Part shown: in pieces, positions 6,708 through 9,000 of the stretch | Layout: each line of letters opens with the position of its first letter | Numbering within the stretch: the first letter of the stretch is position 1 | From: JAAZNO01 sp012798275 | Lineage (GTDB): Bacteria > Chloroflexota > Anaerolineae > B4-G1 > SLSP01 | Direction: 5' to 3' | Assembly (NCBI GenBank): GCA_035347995.1 | Contig: DAOPQD010000115.1 | Span: forward strand, 1 to 9,000 | DNA length: 9,000 nt | Program-made: the position numbers and the translations under genes | Notes under the pieces: generated by a model | The model's database searches: none | The model's input: the letters and a program-made list of their open reading frames with translations, nothing else | Told to the model about the DNA's origin: nothing

Positions 6708-7834
6708 AACGACCCTTCTCGCGCCCTCCCCGCTGGAGCCGCGCGCTCGCGCTGGGCTTGCTGCTGGCGCTCCTCTTCGGGGTCGCCCAACCGGCGGCCC
6801 TGCAGAGTGAACCAGCGCGCGATTTTGCCGGCCGGCTCAATCAGGCACGGCTCGCGGAAGGACTCGCCCCGCTGAGCTGGTCCACGCTGCTCGCACAGGC
6901 GGCCCAACGTCACGCCGACGATCTGGCCGCTCACAACCTCATTGACAGCACCGGCTCCGATGGCTCTACCTATCGTCAGCGCATCCGCGAGACCGGCTAC
7001 CGCGCCTGGAACGACGGCCTGCTGGTCTACGAAACCTTCTGGGTAGGCCTGGGAAACGCCGAAAACGCCTTGGACTGGTTCCACAACGACGCCGCCCAAT
7101 GGAGCGCTTTTGTGGATCCACGCTACCGCGAGGTCGGCGTGGGCTATGCAGAGAGCCAGAACCTGCATTATTTCGTGATCAGTTTCGGCTCCCGGCCCGG
7201 CGTGCTGCCGGTGTTCATCAATGAAGGCGCCGAGACTACCGATCGGCCCCAGGTCGTCATTCACCTCACGAACGAGGAGGCGGTGCCACTAGGCGAGGGA
7301 CGCTGGATCGGCCAGGCCATCGAAGTGCGGTTGGGAGAGACGCCTGACCTGGAGGACGCTCCATGGCAGCCGTGGGAACCGCTTCTCCCGTGGGCCTTCT
7401 CCAATGACACGCCCGGCGATTATGCCGTCTACGTTGAATTCCGGGATGGCGCCGGCCGCACCACCATCAGCCAGGATACTGTCCGGCTGACCGCGCCCGG
7501 CGAGGGTGAGCCGCTGGCGCCCACCGTTCCCCATCAGGAAATGACGCCGCCGCCAGAGCCTACTGTGGAGGCGACGACGGTTCCCGCCAGCGAGCCGCCG
7601 GTGATGGAGACACCCGTGGTCACCGCGCCGCCAACGCCTATACCCACGCTCGCTGTGGCGACGCCAACCCCCGCGCCCACAGCCGAGCTCCTCAGCACAC
7701 CGGCCCTCACGCCCACGCCGGTCACCGCCCTCGTCAGCGAGCGCCGCCCCGTGGACTGGCCTCTCGTGAGCGTCGTCCTGCTGCAAGGGATCGCGCTGCT
7801 TCTGGGACTGGCGGCCTTCCTGCGGCGCAAGTAA
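6704..7834 (+). CDS. Membrane-anchored CAP/SCP-domain protein with Ig-like domain and Thr/Pro stalk
   Basis: Probable cell-surface protein. Residues 13-33 are an N-terminal signal or membrane segment. A CAP (SCP/PR-1, YkwD-like) domain covers about 38-163: FAGRLNQARLAEGLAPLSWS, then AAQRHADDLA with His70, VYETFW with Glu110, AENALDWFHND, and HYFVISFG with His155, the usual end of the fold. Residues 182-264 look like an Ig-like beta domain (VEFRDGAGRTTISQDTVRL). A low-complexity stalk of Pro, Thr, Val and Ala, with TPTP and PTP motifs, runs 265-345. A final hydrophobic helix (352-373) ends in RRK, so the C-terminus is in the membrane with the rest outside. No LPXTG motif. The GTG start overlaps the phosphatase stop by 4 bases, with AGGGGG at 6691-6696, 7 bases upstream. 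Bacterial CAP proteins have no general agreed activity. Confidence 0.8.
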   Translation: MKRPFSRPPRWSRALALGLLLALLFGVAQPAALQSEPARDFAGRLNQARLAEGLAPLSWSTLLAQAAQRHADDLAAHNLIDSTGSDGSTYRQRIRETGYRAWNDGLLVYETFWVGLGNAENALDWFHNDAAQWSAFVDPRYREVGVGYAESQNLHYFVISFGSRPGVLPVFINEGAETTDRPQVVIHLTNEEAVPLGEGRWIGQAIEVRLGETPDLEDAPWQPWEPLLPWAFSNDTPGDYAVYVEFRDGAGRTTISQDTVRLTAPGEGEPLAPTVPHQEMTPPPEPTVEATTVPASEPPVMETPVVTAPPTPIPTLAVATPTPAPTAELLSTPALTPTPVTALVSERRPVDWPLVSVVLLQGIALLLGLAAFLRRK

Positions 7835-7921
7835 GCGTGCCCTATAACCGCGAACCACCAGCCATGCTGAGTGTGGCGATAGCATCAGTCATGTAAGAGG
7901 TAAAGGTAAAGCGAAGGCGCC

Positions 7922-8806
7922 ATGGCTAAGACACCCCCCTCAGCACCACGAACGCTCAGGATATGGCAGGCGATCCAGGATTACGGCATGATCACCCTCG
8001 GCGCGCTGATCGTCGCCGCGAATGTGCCGCTGTTTTTGGAGCCGAACAACGTGATTTCTACCGGCATCACCGGCATCGGGATGTTGGCGCATTATCTGTG
8101 GGGCTGGCCCATCGGCCTGGTCACCTTGCTCATCAACATCCCCTTGATCCTGGCGGGCATTCGCTGGGGCGGCGGCTGGCGTTTCTTCATGCGCACGATC
8201 TACGCCGTGCTGGTGCTCACCCTCGGCATTGATGGACTCAGCCGCGTGCTGCCGCCCATCCAGGTCGAGCCGTTGCTCTACACCCTTTTCGGGGGGCTGC
8301 TCGATGGCATTGGCATTGGCCTGGTGCTCCGTGGCAGCGGCACCACCGGTGGCACCGACATCATTGCCCAATTGCTCAGCCGCTATCGCGGCATCGCTTT
8401 CGGTAACGTCTTCATCGTGGTCAACACCGCCATTCTGCTGGCCGCCGCCCTTGTCGTGGGCATCGTGCCGGTGCTCTACGCGCTGATCGTCAATTACGTC
8501 TCCGGTCGCGTCGTGGACACCGTGCAGGAAGGTGCGGGCTACGCGCGCGCCGCGATCATCATCTCCCAGCACAGCCAGGAAATCAGCCAGGCCATTTTCA
8601 CACAGCTCGGGCGCGGCGTGACGATCCTCGAAGCGCGCGGGGGCTACACCCAAAACCCCCAGCCGGCACTCTACGTCGTCGTGACGCGCTCGCAGGTCAC
8701 ACTGCTCAAGCGGCTCATTTCGGAGATTGATCCGCGCGCCTTTGTGGTCGTCTCCGAGGCCCACGAGGTCTTGGGGGAAGGCTTCAACGCCGTCAAAGCG
8801 GCCTGA
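7922..8806 (+). CDS. YitT-family membrane protein (DUF161 plus DUF2179)
   Basis: Integral membrane protein of unknown biochemical role, 294 residues, the normal family size. The N-terminal half (about 15-200) has five or six hydrophobic segments with the family marks FLEPNNVISTGITGIGML (38-55), NIPL (72-75) and LRGSGTTGGTDIIAQLL (136-152). The soluble C-terminal DUF2179 domain (about 208-288) has GRGVTILEARGGYT (230-243) and VVSEAHEVLGEGF (276-288). DUF2179 has a small ferredoxin-like fold and is thought to bind a ligand, but this is not established. The ATG is at 7922; GAAGG at 7913-7917 is only 4 bases upstream, so initiation is probably modest. It stands 87 bases behind the operon and may be transcribed on its own. 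A terminator follows at 8829. Confidence 0.9.
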   Translation: MAKTPPSAPRTLRIWQAIQDYGMITLGALIVAANVPLFLEPNNVISTGITGIGMLAHYLWGWPIGLVTLLINIPLILAGIRWGGGWRFFMRTIYAVLVLTLGIDGLSRVLPPIQVEPLLYTLFGGLLDGIGIGLVLRGSGTTGGTDIIAQLLSRYRGIAFGNVFIVVNTAILLAAALVVGIVPVLYALIVNYVSGRVVDTVQEGAGYARAAIIISQHSQEISQAIFTQLGRGVTILEARGGYTQNPQPALYVVVTRSQVTLLKRLISEIDPRAFVVVSEAHEVLGEGFNAVKAA

Positions 8807-8828
8807 ACAGGCCGCCTCTACGATGACA

Positions 8829-8856
8829 AACTGGGGGCCGTTGCTGGCCCCCAGTT
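8829..8856. terminator. Hairpin between convergent genes, likely bidirectional terminator
   Basis: AACTGGGGGCC (8829-8839) pairs perfectly with GGCCCCCAGTT (8846-8856) around a 6-base loop. On the - strand the stem leads into TTTGTCAT; on the + strand there is no real T run. It sits between the ends of two converging genes, so it probably serves mainly the - strand gene and perhaps both. Confidence 0.7.
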
Positions 8857-8883
8857 GAATATCCACGACAAAAATGCGCCGGC

Positions 8884-9000
8884 TCAGGCCCGCCGCGCCC
8901 GTTCCCATGCTGCGAGCAACGCCCGCCGCCCCAGCACTTCCGCCATCTCCAGACGGTACTCCGCGCTCCCCAGGAAATCCGCCGTCGGATGCAGCTCCGC
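8884..9000 (-). CDS. C-terminus of an FAD-binding subunit of a xanthine/CO-dehydrogenase-type enzyme (partial)
   Basis: The last 38 codons and a TGA stop are read on the - strand; the gene continues beyond 9000. The peptide begins AELHPTADFLGSAEYR and continues LEMAEVLGRRALLAAWE before ending ERARRA. The pattern D-x-x-x-SAEYR-x-x-x-A-x-VL-x-RRAL is typical of the extreme C-terminus of CoxM/CutM/XdhB-type medium subunits, which carry electrons from the molybdenum site through FAD. This is too short for the substrate to be guessed. The identification rests on this one motif. The frame has high-GC codon use like its neighbours, and the converging terminator at 8829-8856 fits a gene end here. Confidence 0.65.
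   Translation of the reverse strand, partial: AELHPTADFLGSAEYRLEMAEVLGRRALLAAWERARRA

Noticed and set aside
7864..7885. ATGCT/AGCAT inverted repeat before the YitT gene as a terminator
   Set aside because: The stem is only 5 bp with a 12-base loop and no T run, so it is not distinguishable from chance.
7940..8908. 322-codon open frame on the - strand opposite the YitT gene
   Set aside because: It is an antisense shadow with a His/Asp/Gln-rich composition and no known motif; the + strand has full DUF161 and DUF2179 signatures, and the real - strand gene ends at 8884 in another frame.

Overview
The window is GC-rich bacterial chromosome, almost fully coding, with seven complete protein genes on the + strand and the tail of an eighth on the - strand. 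No rRNA, tRNA, CRISPR array, transposase or phage gene is visible. The mix suggests a Chloroflexota bacterium, probably Anaerolineae-like: a CAP-domain surface protein with a Thr/Pro stalk, a UMF1-type transporter, a YitT protein, a molybdenum-hydroxylase subunit and a GC-rich heptanucleotide array between genes. This placement is inferred from general resemblance, not from a phylogenetic marker. A run of exactly 100 Ns shows that the sequence is a draft scaffold, quite possibly a metagenome assembly.

Layout. Positions 1-65 are a short AT-rich leader with ATTCGKG-type repeats. Positions 66-1136 encode an enolase-superfamily dipeptide epimerase, followed by weak hairpins. Positions 1254-2564 encode a UMF1/Atg22-type MFS transporter with a TTG start. 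The gene-free stretch 2565-3001 holds a strong hairpin terminator, two abutting families of 7-bp tandem repeats, the 100-N gap inside the array, and a good sigma70-like promoter directly after the last repeat. Positions 3002-7834 hold four genes joined by 4-bp stop/start overlaps: a MurJ-like flippase, a solute-binding lipoprotein, an inositol-monophosphatase-family enzyme and a membrane-anchored CAP-domain protein. A separate YitT-family membrane protein follows at 7922-8806, then a hairpin terminator. From 8884 to the end, on the - strand, lies the C-terminus of a xanthine/CO-dehydrogenase-type FAD-binding subunit.

How the genes may work together. The epimerase and the MFS transporter could form a small unit for using peptides or cell-wall fragments. 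The four-gene operon looks directed at the cell envelope: a lipid-carrier flippase relative, a lipoprotein, a phosphatase of sugar or polyol phosphates, and a surface protein. It would be transcribed from the promoter next to the repeats and is probably translationally coupled. No described system combines exactly these parts as far as I can recall. The points most worth a second look are the repeat array with its promoter, the altered charged residues of the MurJ-like protein, and the orphan binding protein co-translated with it.
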